Source of the DNA: Leifsonia sp. NPDC080035
GTDB taxonomy: Bacteria > Actinomycetota > Actinomycetes > Actinomycetales > Microbacteriaceae
Reading direction: 5' to 3'
Assembly (NCBI RefSeq): GCF_040050925.1
Contig: NZ_CP157390.1
Span: 62,001-126,000, forward strand
Length of the DNA stretch: 64,000 bases
Each line of letters begins with the position of its first letter. Within the stretch, counting starts at the first letter, position 1. Both the position numbers and the translations under genes were made by a program. The notes beneath the pieces were generated by a model. It worked only from the letters and a program-made list of their open reading frames with translations, did not search any database and was not told where the DNA came from. Below, in pieces: positions 1 to 7,127 of this stretch.

Positions 1-122
1 GGCATCCCGGCCTCTGCTGAGATCCGGCGCGTCGTCGCTGCGGCCACACCGTCCCTGGCGACCACGCGGAGGGCGGCCTGGACGAGGGCGGTGCGACGTT
101 CTGCGGGCGGGATGCGCGTCAT
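1..122 (-). CDS. TetR-family transcriptional regulator, N-terminal 40 residues only
   Basis: The gene runs off the left edge of the window. The visible peptide begins MTRIPPAERR and continues with a helix rich in Ala and Val, then VVARDGVAAATTRRISAEAG, which is the usual start of a TetR DNA-binding domain (helix 1, then the helix-turn-helix). The start is an ATG with AGGAG seven bases upstream. It diverges from the large membrane protein gene that starts at 252, so the 129-bp gap probably holds its operator. The ligand-binding domain is not in the window, so the regulated function cannot be named. Confidence 0.75.
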   Translation of the reverse strand, partial: MTRIPPAERRTALVQAALRVVARDGVAAATTRRISAEAGM

Positions 123-251
123 CGGGGGCTCCTCGTGGAGTCTCGCGCAGCGTCGCGCGAGAAGTGGGACAGTTGACCCAGTTGTCAGTATGCCGTAAAT
201 CCGGCCTATCGGTTTGACACGGGCCGGTGCCGACCCCTGGAATGGGGTGGA

Positions 252-2570
252 ATGCGGGTATTTCTGTCGGACGTGTCTCCACCAGTCCGGTCGCGGGGGG
301 CGACCGGACCGATCGTCGGTGCCATCGCCGCTCTCCTGCTCGCCGCCGCGTCCATCGCGGGGCTCGCCCCACCGGCCTCGGCGGCATCCCCCGGCGACAC
401 GGGCGCATCGCCCCCGGCATCGAGCGCGTCGCCCCCGGCATCGAGCGCATCCCGCAGCACAGGCACCTCCGGCACCAGCAGCACAGGCACCAGCAGCAGC
501 AGCAGCACAGCGTCCCTCAGCAGCACCGCACTCCCGACCAGTGCCAGCACCTCCTCTCCGGCAGAACGTCCGGCCGAGTCGGACACACCGACCCCGACTC
601 CGACCCCGGATCCGCCGCGCCTCCGCGACCTCCCGTCCGGTCTCGTGACCTCCTTCCCGGTCGTCGTCAGCGGGTCCGCGCGCGCGGGCGAGGTGCTCGA
701 CGTCTCCGGCGGGTCCAGCGACAGCGCCGCCAGCAGTTGCTCGGTCACGGCCGACGCGAGCGGTGACTGGTCCTGCTCGCTGCGCAGACTCCCCGACGGA
801 CCAGGCGTGCCGATCCGCGTCGAGTCGCGGACCACCGGACTCGCGGACACCGGGCGTGTCGACGTGCTCTCGCCCCCCGTGATCACCACCACCGACGGCG
901 GCTCCACCGGCGGGGGCCTGCGCGGCACCGCCTACCCCGGAGCCACCGTGACGGTCACCGCGGAGAACGGCCGCTCGTGCAGCTTCCCGGCGGACGGCAG
1001 CGGCGCCTGGGGATGCGTGATCCCCGGCATCGGCGACGGCAGGCACACCGTGACCGCGACACAGGTCGCGCCGTTCTCGAGAACCCGGTCCGGCCGCAGC
1101 GCCCCGGTGCACGTCGTGGTGGACACGACGGCGCCGGGCGCTCCCACGATCACCGCCCCGGCGCCCGGGGCGAGCGTCGGCGCCGGACACGCCATCGGCT
1201 TCGGGGGCAGCGCGGAGCCCGGCGGGCAGGTGACCGTCTACGCGAGCACCACGCGCGGGACGACGGTCGCCTGCACCGCGACCGTCCCCGCATCACGGGC
1301 GTGGTCCTGCCAGGGCGCCCTGGACGCCGGCAGTTACGTCGCGTCCGCACTGGAACGGGACGCGGCCGGCAACGTGAGCGCCGGCAGCAACACCGTCGCG
1401 GTGACGGTGGAGACGCCGACGGCCATGGCGCCCCCGGCCACCCCGACGCCCGCACCGACCCCGACGCCGTCGCCCTCTCACGCGGCCCCCGCCGCGCCGA
1501 GCGCGCCAGCCAGCCCCGGGCCGCCCCGTCCGGGCGCGAAGAGCTGGACGGACACGCCGTTCACCGTCGCGTCCGCTCCCGCGGTGACCGCCGCATCCGT
1601 CCCGGGATGGCTGCGCTCGATCGCGCTCGCCGTCGCCGCGCTGCTGCTGCTGATGCTGCCCGCCCGGCTGCTCGCCGCGGCCCTCACCCGCGACCGCTCC
1701 GCCGATCCGGCACGCCCATCCGCGCGCTCCAGCCTGTTCGGGCGCAACCGGTCCCGGGCGGAGCTCGGCGAGGCGGACGCGCTCCTCGGCCGACGGATCG
1801 CCGGCGAGGATCCGGCCGATGGCGGGACCGTGGCAGGCGTCGCCGGACAGCCCGTCTGGCTCGCGCCGGTGGTCGGCGTCATCGCAGCGGCGCTCGTCAC
1901 CCTCTCCACCTCGGTCCAGGACGCGGGCGCCTACGTGCGCCTGCTGATCGCCCTCGCGATCGCCGTCTGCGGCGTCAACGCGGTGTGGGTGCTCGCGGCC
2001 CGCGGAACAGCCAGGCACAACGGCATCACGCCGCCCCGGCCGGTGGTGCGCCCGGTGCTCCTCATCGTGGTCGCGGCGACCGCGCTCGGCTCCCGCCTGA
2101 TCGGGCTCGAACCGGCGCTGCTGTTCGGGATCGTCCTGGGCGTGATGCTGCCCGAGGGCACCGACCGGGTCGTCCGCGGACGCGTCGCCGCGGTCCAGGT
2201 CTCCGCGGTCGCCGCCCTCGGCGTGCTCGCCTGGCTGACCGTCGGCGTGCTCCCCGCCCCGAGCGGTGCGGTCTCCGCCTTCTTCGTCGAGCTGGCGAAC
2301 GCGGTGGCGCTTGTCGGCATCGGCTCCACCGCCGTCGCCCTGCTGCCGGTCGGCGGCCTCGCCGGCCGGGCCGTGTTCCAGTGGTCGCGGCCGATCTGGC
2401 TGGGGCTCAGCCTGGTCGTGTACACGGTGCTGTTCGCGCTGCTGCTGCCCGTCGCGTCCCTCGCCACGACCGGAGCCGGCGGGCTCGTCGTCGGGCTGCT
2501 CGCGCTCGGCTTCGCGGTGATGTGCGTGTGCGTGTGGCTGTGGGAGCGCTACGTGGAGCCCGCCCGCTGA
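252..2570 (+). CDS. Secreted/membrane protein with bacterial Ig-like repeats and a polytopic C-terminal domain
   Basis: 772 residues in four parts. A signal peptide covers about residues 15-45 and ends PASAAS. A Ser/Thr/Pro-rich stretch follows to about 125. Three Ig-like modules lie at about 135-390, each with a GSA/GTA-x-PG opening and a Cys-containing SGxWxC strand. A Pro-rich linker runs to about 450. The last 320 residues hold about eight hydrophobic helices with charged loops. Placement as a surface-exposed envelope protein anchored by the C-terminal helices is inference. The membrane part belongs to no enzyme family I recognise. The ATG at 252 has a GGGGTGG run only two bases away, so the exact start is somewhat uncertain. 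It stands alone, divergent from the TetR gene. Confidence 0.75.
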   Translation: MRVFLSDVSPPVRSRGATGPIVGAIAALLLAAASIAGLAPPASAASPGDTGASPPASSASPPASSASRSTGTSGTSSTGTSSSSSTASLSSTALPTSASTSSPAERPAESDTPTPTPTPDPPRLRDLPSGLVTSFPVVVSGSARAGEVLDVSGGSSDSAASSCSVTADASGDWSCSLRRLPDGPGVPIRVESRTTGLADTGRVDVLSPPVITTTDGGSTGGGLRGTAYPGATVTVTAENGRSCSFPADGSGAWGCVIPGIGDGRHTVTATQVAPFSRTRSGRSAPVHVVVDTTAPGAPTITAPAPGASVGAGHAIGFGGSAEPGGQVTVYASTTRGTTVACTATVPASRAWSCQGALDAGSYVASALERDAAGNVSAGSNTVAVTVETPTAMAPPATPTPAPTPTPSPSHAAPAAPSAPASPGPPRPGAKSWTDTPFTVASAPAVTAASVPGWLRSIALAVAALLLLMLPARLLAAALTRDRSADPARPSARSSLFGRNRSRAELGEADALLGRRIAGEDPADGGTVAGVAGQPVWLAPVVGVIAAALVTLSTSVQDAGAYVRLLIALAIAVCGVNAVWVLAARGTARHNGITPPRPVVRPVLLIVVAATALGSRLIGLEPALLFGIVLGVMLPEGTDRVVRGRVAAVQVSAVAALGVLAWLTVGVLPAPSGAVSAFFVELANAVALVGIGSTAVALLPVGGLAGRAVFQWSRPIWLGLSLVVYTVLFALLLPVASLATTGAGGLVVGLLALGFAVMCVCVWLWERYVEPAR

Positions 2571-2604
2571 CGCGCGCCGCCTCCCGCGGCCTCACGCCAC
2601 GGAC

Positions 2605-2976
2605 TCAGACCGCGTCGACGTAGAACCAGTCGCGTCCCTCGCGCACGAACCGGGAGGTCTCGTGCAGCGATCCGCGCTCGTCGCCCTTGTAGTACGCGGT
2701 GAAGGCCACCACTCCATCCGTGTCGAACGGACCCCCGCGCTCGGTCCGTTCGATGTCGAGGCGGTACCAGCGCAGTCCCGGCTCCAGCTCCAGCTCCTCG
2801 GGGCGCGTGCCGGGGTGCCAGCTGCGCAGCAGGTAGGCCGCGTCGCCGAGCGCGAACGCGCTGAACCGGGAGCGCATCAACCGTTCGGCGGTCGGCGCGG
2901 GGGCGCCCGCGTGGAGCGGCCCGCAGCAGGCGTCGTACGTCTCGCCGCTCAGGCACGGACAGCGCAGGGTGGTCAC
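2605..2976 (-). CDS. YchJ-family (UPF0225) protein with an N-terminal SEC-C-like zinc motif
   Basis: 123 residues, a normal length for actinobacterial YchJ proteins. The N-terminus RCPCLSGETYDACCGPLH is the Cys-rich metal-binding motif of the family. It is followed by the conserved segments MRSRFSAFALGDAAYLLRSW and FTAYYKG. The domain has an NTF2-like fold and the biochemical role is unknown. The start is GTG at 2976. TACACT sits six bases upstream (2983-2988), so the mRNA is probably leaderless. The upstream VOC gene is separated from it by a strong hairpin, so it is its own unit. Confidence 0.85.
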   Translation of the reverse strand: MTTLRCPCLSGETYDACCGPLHAGAPAPTAERLMRSRFSAFALGDAAYLLRSWHPGTRPEELELEPGLRWYRLDIERTERGGPFDTDGVVAFTAYYKGDERGSLHETSRFVREGRDWFYVDAV

Positions 2977-2982
2977 CGCACG

Positions 2983-2988
2983 AGTGTA
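2983..2988 (-). promoter_or_regulatory. -10 box TACACT for the YchJ-family gene
   Basis: TACACT ends six bases before the GTG start codon. This matches the TANNNT-N6-8-start pattern of leaderless actinobacterial transcripts. No Shine-Dalgarno sequence lies in the gap. No -35 box was assigned. Confidence 0.5.
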
Positions 2989-2991
2989 GAT

Positions 2992-3038
2992 GACCCGGCC
3001 GGTGCCTGCGTCGGGGGATCTCGGGCACCGGCCGGGTC
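2992..3038 (-). terminator. 15-bp perfect hairpin downstream of the VOC gene
   Basis: Arms GACCCGGCCGGTGCC (2992-3006) and GGCACCGGCCGGGTC (3024-3038) are exact reverse complements around a 17-base loop. It lies just after the VOC gene and before the YchJ start. No T-run follows, as is common for hairpin terminators in high-GC actinobacteria. Confidence 0.6.
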
Positions 3039-3132
3039 GGAGGACACCTCACCAGAAAGGGTGTCGGAGACCAGTGTGCACGCGGAGGGTGTGCGGTGGC
3101 TTCGGGTGCTCTGAAGGTGTTCTCAGTGCGCG

Positions 3133-3486
3133 TCACGAAGCGGCGTCGACGACGCAGAAGCGGTTGCCGTCCGGGTCGGCGAGGACGACGTAGTCGGCGT
3201 CCTCCTCGTAGTCCCAGTCCACCCGCTCCGCGCCGAGCGCGAGCAGCCGCGCGACCTCGTCGGCCTGCACGTCGGCATAGAGGTCGAGGTGGTGCCGCGG
3301 CGCCGGGTTCGCCTCGCTGCCGACGAGCTTCAGCGCCAGTTGCGGCCCCTCCCCCGTCTCCGGGACGAGGATCGCCCAGTCGACGTCCGGCTCGCGCAAC
3401 GGCCGGTAGCCGAGCGCCGCGGACCAGAACGCGATGGCGCGCGGCAGCTCCCGCACTCCCCACACGATGGAACCGATACGGATCAT
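3133..3486 (-). CDS. VOC (glyoxalase/bleomycin-resistance fold) family protein
   Basis: 117 residues. The N-terminus IRIGSIVWGVRELPRAIAFWSAALGY and the later segment HHLDLYADVQADEVARLLALGAERVDWDY are typical of the paired beta-alpha-beta modules of small VOC proteins. The ending DPDGNRFCVVD is the family's usual C-terminal DPxGN motif. Such proteins bind a divalent metal and a small ligand; substrate cannot be read from sequence. Monocistronic, with a hairpin downstream. Confidence 0.85.
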   Translation of the reverse strand: MIRIGSIVWGVRELPRAIAFWSAALGYRPLREPDVDWAILVPETGEGPQLALKLVGSEANPAPRHHLDLYADVQADEVARLLALGAERVDWDYEEDADYVVLADPDGNRFCVVDAAS

Positions 3487-3548
3487 CAGCCCAGGATCCG
3501 CCGCTCCCGGCGCCCACGCAACAGGCGCCGCGGGGGCCGCGGGGCGTG

Positions 3549-3554
3549 TACCGT
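3549..3554 (+). promoter_or_regulatory. -10 box TACCGT for the 35-residue peptide
   Basis: TACCGT ends six bases before the ATG at 3561. This is the same leaderless arrangement seen at many genes in this window, and it is the main support for translation of the short ORF. Confidence 0.45.
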
Positions 3555-3560
3555 TGAAGC

Positions 3561-3668
3561 ATGGAAGGCTTCCTCATCGGTTTCATCTGGCTCGTGATCG
3601 TCGTCGGCGGCATCTCGGCGGTCGCCGCTGTCGTCCAGATGGCGAAGTCGCCGTACCGCGACCGGTAA
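3561..3668 (+). CDS. Predicted 35-residue single-span membrane peptide
   Basis: The peptide starts MEGFLIGFIWLVIVVGG, has one hydrophobic helix of about 22 residues (positions 4-26), and ends in a basic tail, KSPYRDR. Codons are GC-rich at third positions, like the neighbouring genes. There is no Shine-Dalgarno sequence, but a TACCGT box lies six bases before the ATG, which fits a leaderless message. It lies 14 bp upstream of the UAA tRNA and could share its transcript. Function unknown. It would be missed by most gene callers because of its length. Confidence 0.5.
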   Translation: MEGFLIGFIWLVIVVGGISAVAAVVQMAKSPYRDR

Positions 3669-3682
3669 CGGATTCACCGCCG

Positions 3683-3759
3683 GCCCCCATAGCCCAATTG
3701 GCAGAGGCAGGCGACTTAAAATCGCCCGAGTGTGGGTTCGAGTCCCACTGGGGGTACCA
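3683..3759 (+). tRNA. tRNA with anticodon UAA (leucine-type acceptor) and an unusually short variable loop
   Basis: A complete cloverleaf can be drawn. The acceptor is GCCCCCA/TGGGGGT with a G1-U72 pair, and there is a three-pair D stem. The anticodon stem GGCGA/TCGCC closes loop CTTAAAA, giving anticodon TAA at 3717-3719. The variable loop is only CGAGT, the T stem is GTGGG/CCCAC, the discriminator is A, and CCA is encoded. The anticodon, A73 and the G1-U72 GCCC...GGGT acceptor match bacterial tRNA-Leu(UAA). That tRNA normally has a long variable arm of a dozen or more bases, which is absent here. Either this is a class-I-shaped Leu tRNA or its charging identity differs. Confidence 0.85.
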
Positions 3760-4329
3760 CGCACCGCACCCACGGCCGGCCCGGGCGTGTAAGCTGGGTG
3801 AAGTCCCGAGGGCGTCCCGTCGTCCTCTTCGACCGTCCACACGCGTTTTCCGCTATCGACCGCACCCGGTCGTCACCGGAACGATCTCCCATCGGGGGCA
3901 GCGTGCCGGAGCGCCGAACACCGATGTCGGCGTCCCGTCCGGCATGGCGACCCCGCCCGAACTTTTCTCCGTCCGCGAGCACACCGCCGCGGCACTGCAG
4001 CCTCCACGAAGGCGAAACGAATCAGCATTTCAGCACACCATCCACCGGCCGCGCTCACCTGGCGCCAGGCCGACGACACCGTCTGGGTGGCAACGGCGGC
4101 CGGCGAGTACGCCGGTATGGCCCAGCTCGCCGACGGCGGGTTCCATGTCCTCGACGGCCGCTCGCTTTCGGTCGGCATGGCGCCGACCATCGCCGCGGCC
4201 GAGGAACTCCTCCGCCTCGCCCCACCCGTCCACCGCGTCCGTCGCGGTGTCCACAGACGTCCGCGCCGATTCGGGCGCGACGACCGGAGCCGAAATCTCG
4301 GTTCCCGAAGAAGAATGAAGGAAGAAACG
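3760..4329 (+). other. 570-bp stretch before cspA: frameshifted small ORF plus probable long leader
   Basis: No intact gene with a standard start is visible. The first 260 bases hold nothing recognisable; TAAGCT near 3791 is a weak -10 candidate. From 4021 to about 4215 one frame reads like a real protein and is described separately as a broken ORF. The rest leads into the cold-shock gene at 4330 with no hairpin between, so it may be part of that gene's 5' leader, which is often long in cspA-type genes. Confidence 0.4.
4021..4318 (+). pseudogene. Broken small ORF upstream of cspA (non-standard start, one-base frameshift)
   Basis: Reading from ATC at 4021 gives TWRQADDTVWVATAAGEYAG and then MAQLADGGFHVLDGR, with good codon bias up to about 4215. 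After that the natural-looking frame moves by one base and continues STASVAVSTDVRADS to a TGA at 4316-4318. The shift lies near a CCCC run at 4219-4222. No ATG or GTG precedes the first segment in frame. GAAGGCG sits at normal Shine-Dalgarno distance before ATCAGC, as if an ATG had become ATC. Left in its first frame, the ORF runs without a stop into the cspA-like gene. This is either a decayed gene, a sequencing indel, or a rare-start gene. Confidence 0.45.
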
Positions 4330-4536
4330 ATGGCACTCGGTACCGTCAAATGGTTCAACTCGGAGAAGGGGTACGGCTTCATCGCCCCGGATGACGGCAG
4401 CGCCGACGTCTTCGCCCACTTCAGCGAGATCGCCTCCACCGGTGGTTTCCGCAACCTCGACGAGAACCAGAAGGTCGAATACGACCTCGCCCAGGGCCCC
4501 AAGGGTCCGCAGGCAGCGAACATCCGTCCCCTGTGA
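4330..4536 (+). CDS. cspA: CspA-family cold-shock protein
   Basis: 68 residues, standard for a single cold-shock domain. RNP1 is KGYGFI (about residues 15-20) and RNP2 is VFAHF (about 29-33), preceded by GTVKWFNSEKG. These proteins bind single-stranded RNA/DNA and melt structure in cold-stressed cells. The ATG at 4330 has GAAGGAAG upstream. Reading further upstream in frame adds a tail that does not resemble the family, so the short form is chosen. A membrane desaturase follows 154 bp downstream in the same direction, suggesting a cold-adaptation module. The paralogue number (cspA, B or C) cannot be assigned. Confidence 0.92.
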   Translation: MALGTVKWFNSEKGYGFIAPDDGSADVFAHFSEIASTGGFRNLDENQKVEYDLAQGPKGPQAANIRPL

Positions 4537-4690
4537 CGGCCTCGGTGCCCGGTCGCAAGGCCGGGCACCGTCTCGTTCGCGGCGCCGCATGGCACCGACG
4601 AACACTCAGCAAGCACGCCTACGCTTGCACCATCTCGGGCGATCCGCCCACACCCTCGGCTGGGAAGTCGTACGACACAGCGGAGGAACG

Positions 4691-5785
4691 ATGACCGCAA
4701 CCATTCTCGGCCCGGTGCGGAGGACCAAACCGCGCACCGAAGGCCGGCCCCCGGTCACGAGCACCTACAACGAGCTGCTCGCCCGGGTCCGCGGCGAGGG
4801 GCTCCTGGAGCGCCGCCGCGGCTTCTACATCACCGTCTTCTGCCTGCTCACCGCGGGCCTCGGCGGGGCGATCACGGGCTTCATCCTGCTCGGCGACTCC
4901 TGGTTCCAGCTGCTCATCGCCGCAGCGCTCGGCCTCATCTTCACCCAGTTCGCCTTCCTCGGCCACGAGGCGTCGCACCGCCAGGTGTTCGCCTCCGGAC
5001 CGGTCAACGACCGCGCCGGCCGCCTCATCGCGACCTGGCTGGTCGGCATGAGCTACCAGTGGTGGATGACCAAGCACACCCGCCACCACGCCAACCCGAA
5101 CACGATCGGCAAGGACCCCGACATCGCCGTCGACACCATCTCCTTCACCGAGGAGGACGCCGCGAAGCGCACCGGGCTGCTCGCGGCGATCACCCGCCGC
5201 CAGGGCTACCTGTTCTTCCCGCTCCTCCTGCTGGAGGGCGTCAACCTGCACGTGACCTCGATCCGGTCGCTGCTCTCCCCCGCGCCGGTCGACCACCGCG
5301 CCCGCGAGCTGGTCGCCATCGGGCTGCGACTCTCCGTCTACCTGGCCATCGTGTTCCTGATGCTGCCCACCGGGATGGCGTTCGCGTTCCTCGGCGTGCA
5401 GCTGGCCGTCTTCGGCGTCTACATGGGCGCCTCGTTCGCCCCGAACCACAAGGGCATGCCCCAGCTCCCCGCCGGCGCGCGCGTGGACTTCCTCAACAAG
5501 CAGGTGCTCACCTCGCGCAACATCCGCGGCGGCTGGACGATGAGCGCCCTGATGGGCGGCCTGAACCACCAGATCGAGCACCACCTGTTCCCGAGCATGC
5601 CGCGCCCGCACCTGCGCCGGGCCAGGATGCTCGTGCGCGAGCACTGCGCCGCCCACGACATCCCGTACACCGAGACGGGCCTGGTGAACTCATACCGGAT
5701 CGTCATCCGCTACCTGAACCGCGTCGGGCTTGCCGCGCGGGACCCGTTCGACTGCCCGGCCGCGCAGCAGCTCCGGCGCGCCTGA
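4691..5785 (+). CDS. Membrane-bound fatty acid desaturase
   Basis: 364 residues. All three histidine boxes of the di-iron membrane desaturases are present: HEASH (about residue 97), HTRHH (about 131) and NHQIEHH (about 293). Hydrophobic pairs lie between them, and the conserved FPSMPRPHLRRAR follows the third box. It introduces a double bond into membrane acyl chains using oxygen and an electron donor, which raises fluidity at low temperature. Position of the double bond cannot be read from sequence; it resembles actinobacterial DesA3-type enzymes. The ATG at 4691 has CGGAGGAA upstream. The upstream neighbour is the cold-shock gene. Confidence 0.9.
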   Translation: MTATILGPVRRTKPRTEGRPPVTSTYNELLARVRGEGLLERRRGFYITVFCLLTAGLGGAITGFILLGDSWFQLLIAAALGLIFTQFAFLGHEASHRQVFASGPVNDRAGRLIATWLVGMSYQWWMTKHTRHHANPNTIGKDPDIAVDTISFTEEDAAKRTGLLAAITRRQGYLFFPLLLLEGVNLHVTSIRSLLSPAPVDHRARELVAIGLRLSVYLAIVFLMLPTGMAFAFLGVQLAVFGVYMGASFAPNHKGMPQLPAGARVDFLNKQVLTSRNIRGGWTMSALMGGLNHQIEHHLFPSMPRPHLRRARMLVREHCAAHDIPYTETGLVNSYRIVIRYLNRVGLAARDPFDCPAAQQLRRA

Positions 5786-5843
5786 CCCTCGTCGCGGCGG
5801 CTCGCGCGGCGTCCGCGCAGCGCGACCGTGAGAGTATCGACGG

Positions 5844-6386
5844 ATGACCGACTCGAGCCCCGGACGCCGCCGCGGCGGCCGCGCCGCCTTCTGGATCGCC
5901 GTCGTCTGCGCCGTCGCGGTGGTGGCCGTTGACCAGCTGACGAAGCTGTGGGCGGCGTCCGCGCTCGCCGACGGTCGCACGGTGGATGTGATCGGGTCGC
6001 TGATCCGGTTCCAGCTCGCATACAACACGGGCGCCGCGTTCTCGTCGGGCCCCGGGTTCACCTGGGTGTTCGGGATCGTGTCCGGCGTCGTCGCGGCGGC
6101 GATCGTCGTCTACGCGTGGCGGGTCACCTCCGTCGCATGGGCGATCGGGCTGGGGGCGCTCCTCGGCGGCGCGATCAGCCACTTCGGCGACCGGCTGCTG
6201 CGCGGCTACGTGATCGACTTCATCGACTACGTGAACTGGTTCATCGGCAACGTCGCCGACATCGCGATCGTCCTGAGCGTCGTCTACCTCGGCATCCTCG
6301 CCGTGCTGAAGGTTCCGACGGGGCGTTCCGCGGGCCTCCCATCCGACGAGGCCGCCCCGACTGAGCCCCGCAACGGGACGCGTTAG
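5844..6386 (+). CDS. lspA: Lipoprotein signal peptidase (signal peptidase II)
   Basis: 180 residues with four membrane helices. Family motifs are VAVDQLTKLWA near the N-terminus, FQLAYNTGAAFS in the middle, and two catalytic aspartate regions, SHFGDRLLRGYVIDFIDY and NVADIAI. It cleaves the signal peptide before the lipid-modified cysteine of prolipoproteins, such as the siderophore-binding lipoprotein at 17912-18970. The hydrophilic C-terminal tail is variable. The broken yigZ-like gene begins 9 bp downstream, so the two were probably co-transcribed. Confidence 0.93.
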   Translation: MTDSSPGRRRGGRAAFWIAVVCAVAVVAVDQLTKLWAASALADGRTVDVIGSLIRFQLAYNTGAAFSSGPGFTWVFGIVSGVVAAAIVVYAWRVTSVAWAIGLGALLGGAISHFGDRLLRGYVIDFIDYVNWFIGNVADIAIVLSVVYLGILAVLKVPTGRSAGLPSDEAAPTEPRNGTR

Positions 6387-6395
6387 CGTGGAAGG

Positions 6396-6987
6396 GTGAG
6401 CCGCACCCTCGCCTCCCCCGCCGCCTCCGAGCTGGAGGTCCGCAAGAGCCGGTTCCTCGGGCTCGCGGTGCCGGTCGCGGACCGCGAGGCCGCCCTCGCC
6501 CAGGTCGCGCGGGTGCGCGCGGAACACCCGGGAGCGACCCACGTCTGCTGGGGTCTACTGGCCGGGGCCACTCCGGGATGTCGGACGACGGCGAGCCGTC
6601 GGGGACGGCGGGACGGCCCATCCTGGAGGTGCTGCGGCACCACGAGCTGGACGGCGTGCTCGGCGTCGTCGTGCGCTACTACGGCGGCGTGAAGCTCGGC
6701 GCGGGCGGCCTGGTCCGCGCGTACACGGACGCGATCGCGACGGCGCTCGCCGACGCGGAGACCGTCGAGCGGGTGACGGAGGCCACCGTCGTGGTCGAGG
6801 CGTCGTACGGCGACGCGGAGCGCGTGCGGCACTGGGCGGCGGAGCAGGGCTACGCCGAGCCGGAGGCGGGCTACAGCGAGACGGTCGTCCTCTCCCTCGT
6901 GCTCTCGTGCTCCCGGAGCCGGAGGCCGACCTCGCCGCCGCCGCCATCGCCGACCTGACCCATGGCCGGGCCGTGCTCCGGCGCTGA
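6396..6987 (+). pseudogene. yigZ: YigZ/IMPACT-family gene disrupted by two frameshifts
   Basis: The protein is readable only across three frames. Frame 1, from GTG at 6396, gives KSRFLGLAVPVADREAAL to THVCWG. After about 6555-6577 the frame moves by one and continues GMSDDGEPSGTAGRP, then VVRYYGGVKLGAGGLVRAY, the hallmark motifs of YigZ/IMPACT proteins. At 6897-6912 the octamer TCGTGCTC is duplicated in tandem. Removing one copy restores LPEPEADLAAAAIADLTH and a stop at 6985-6987. The intact protein would be about 195 residues, close to the family norm. Two independent lesions argue for a real pseudogene, though a sequencing error at the first cannot be excluded. Confidence 0.8.
6897..6912 (+). 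repeat. 8-bp tandem duplication inside the yigZ-like gene
   Basis: TCGTGCTC occurs twice in a row. One copy fits the restored reading frame, and the second shifts it. This is a typical slipped-strand duplication. Confidence 0.8.
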
Positions 6988-7080
6988 GCCGCGTCGCAGC
7001 GGGGACGCGACATGCCGTGTGGCGCGTGCGGATGCGGCGTGTCGAGTCCCCTCCGACGCATCGCTCGTCCGGCGGATGCA

Positions 7081-7115
7081 CGAAGGCCCGGGCCCCAACG
7101 GGGTCCGGGCCTTCG
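7081..7115. terminator. Bidirectional hairpin between the yigZ remnant and ndh
   Basis: CGAAGGCCCGGGCCCC (7081-7096) pairs with GGGGTCCGGGCCTTCG (7100-7115): 16 base pairs with one G-T and a three-base AAC loop. It sits between convergent genes, 94 bases after the yigZ remnant and 13 bases after the ndh stop. Confidence 0.8.
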
Positions 7116-7127
7116 CGACGGCGCACG

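Noticed and set aside
4087..4536. 149-residue N-terminally extended cold-shock protein
   Set aside because: The extension shifts from a protein-like sequence to an Arg-rich one with rare AGA codons before the cold-shock domain, and the normal start has a good ribosome site.
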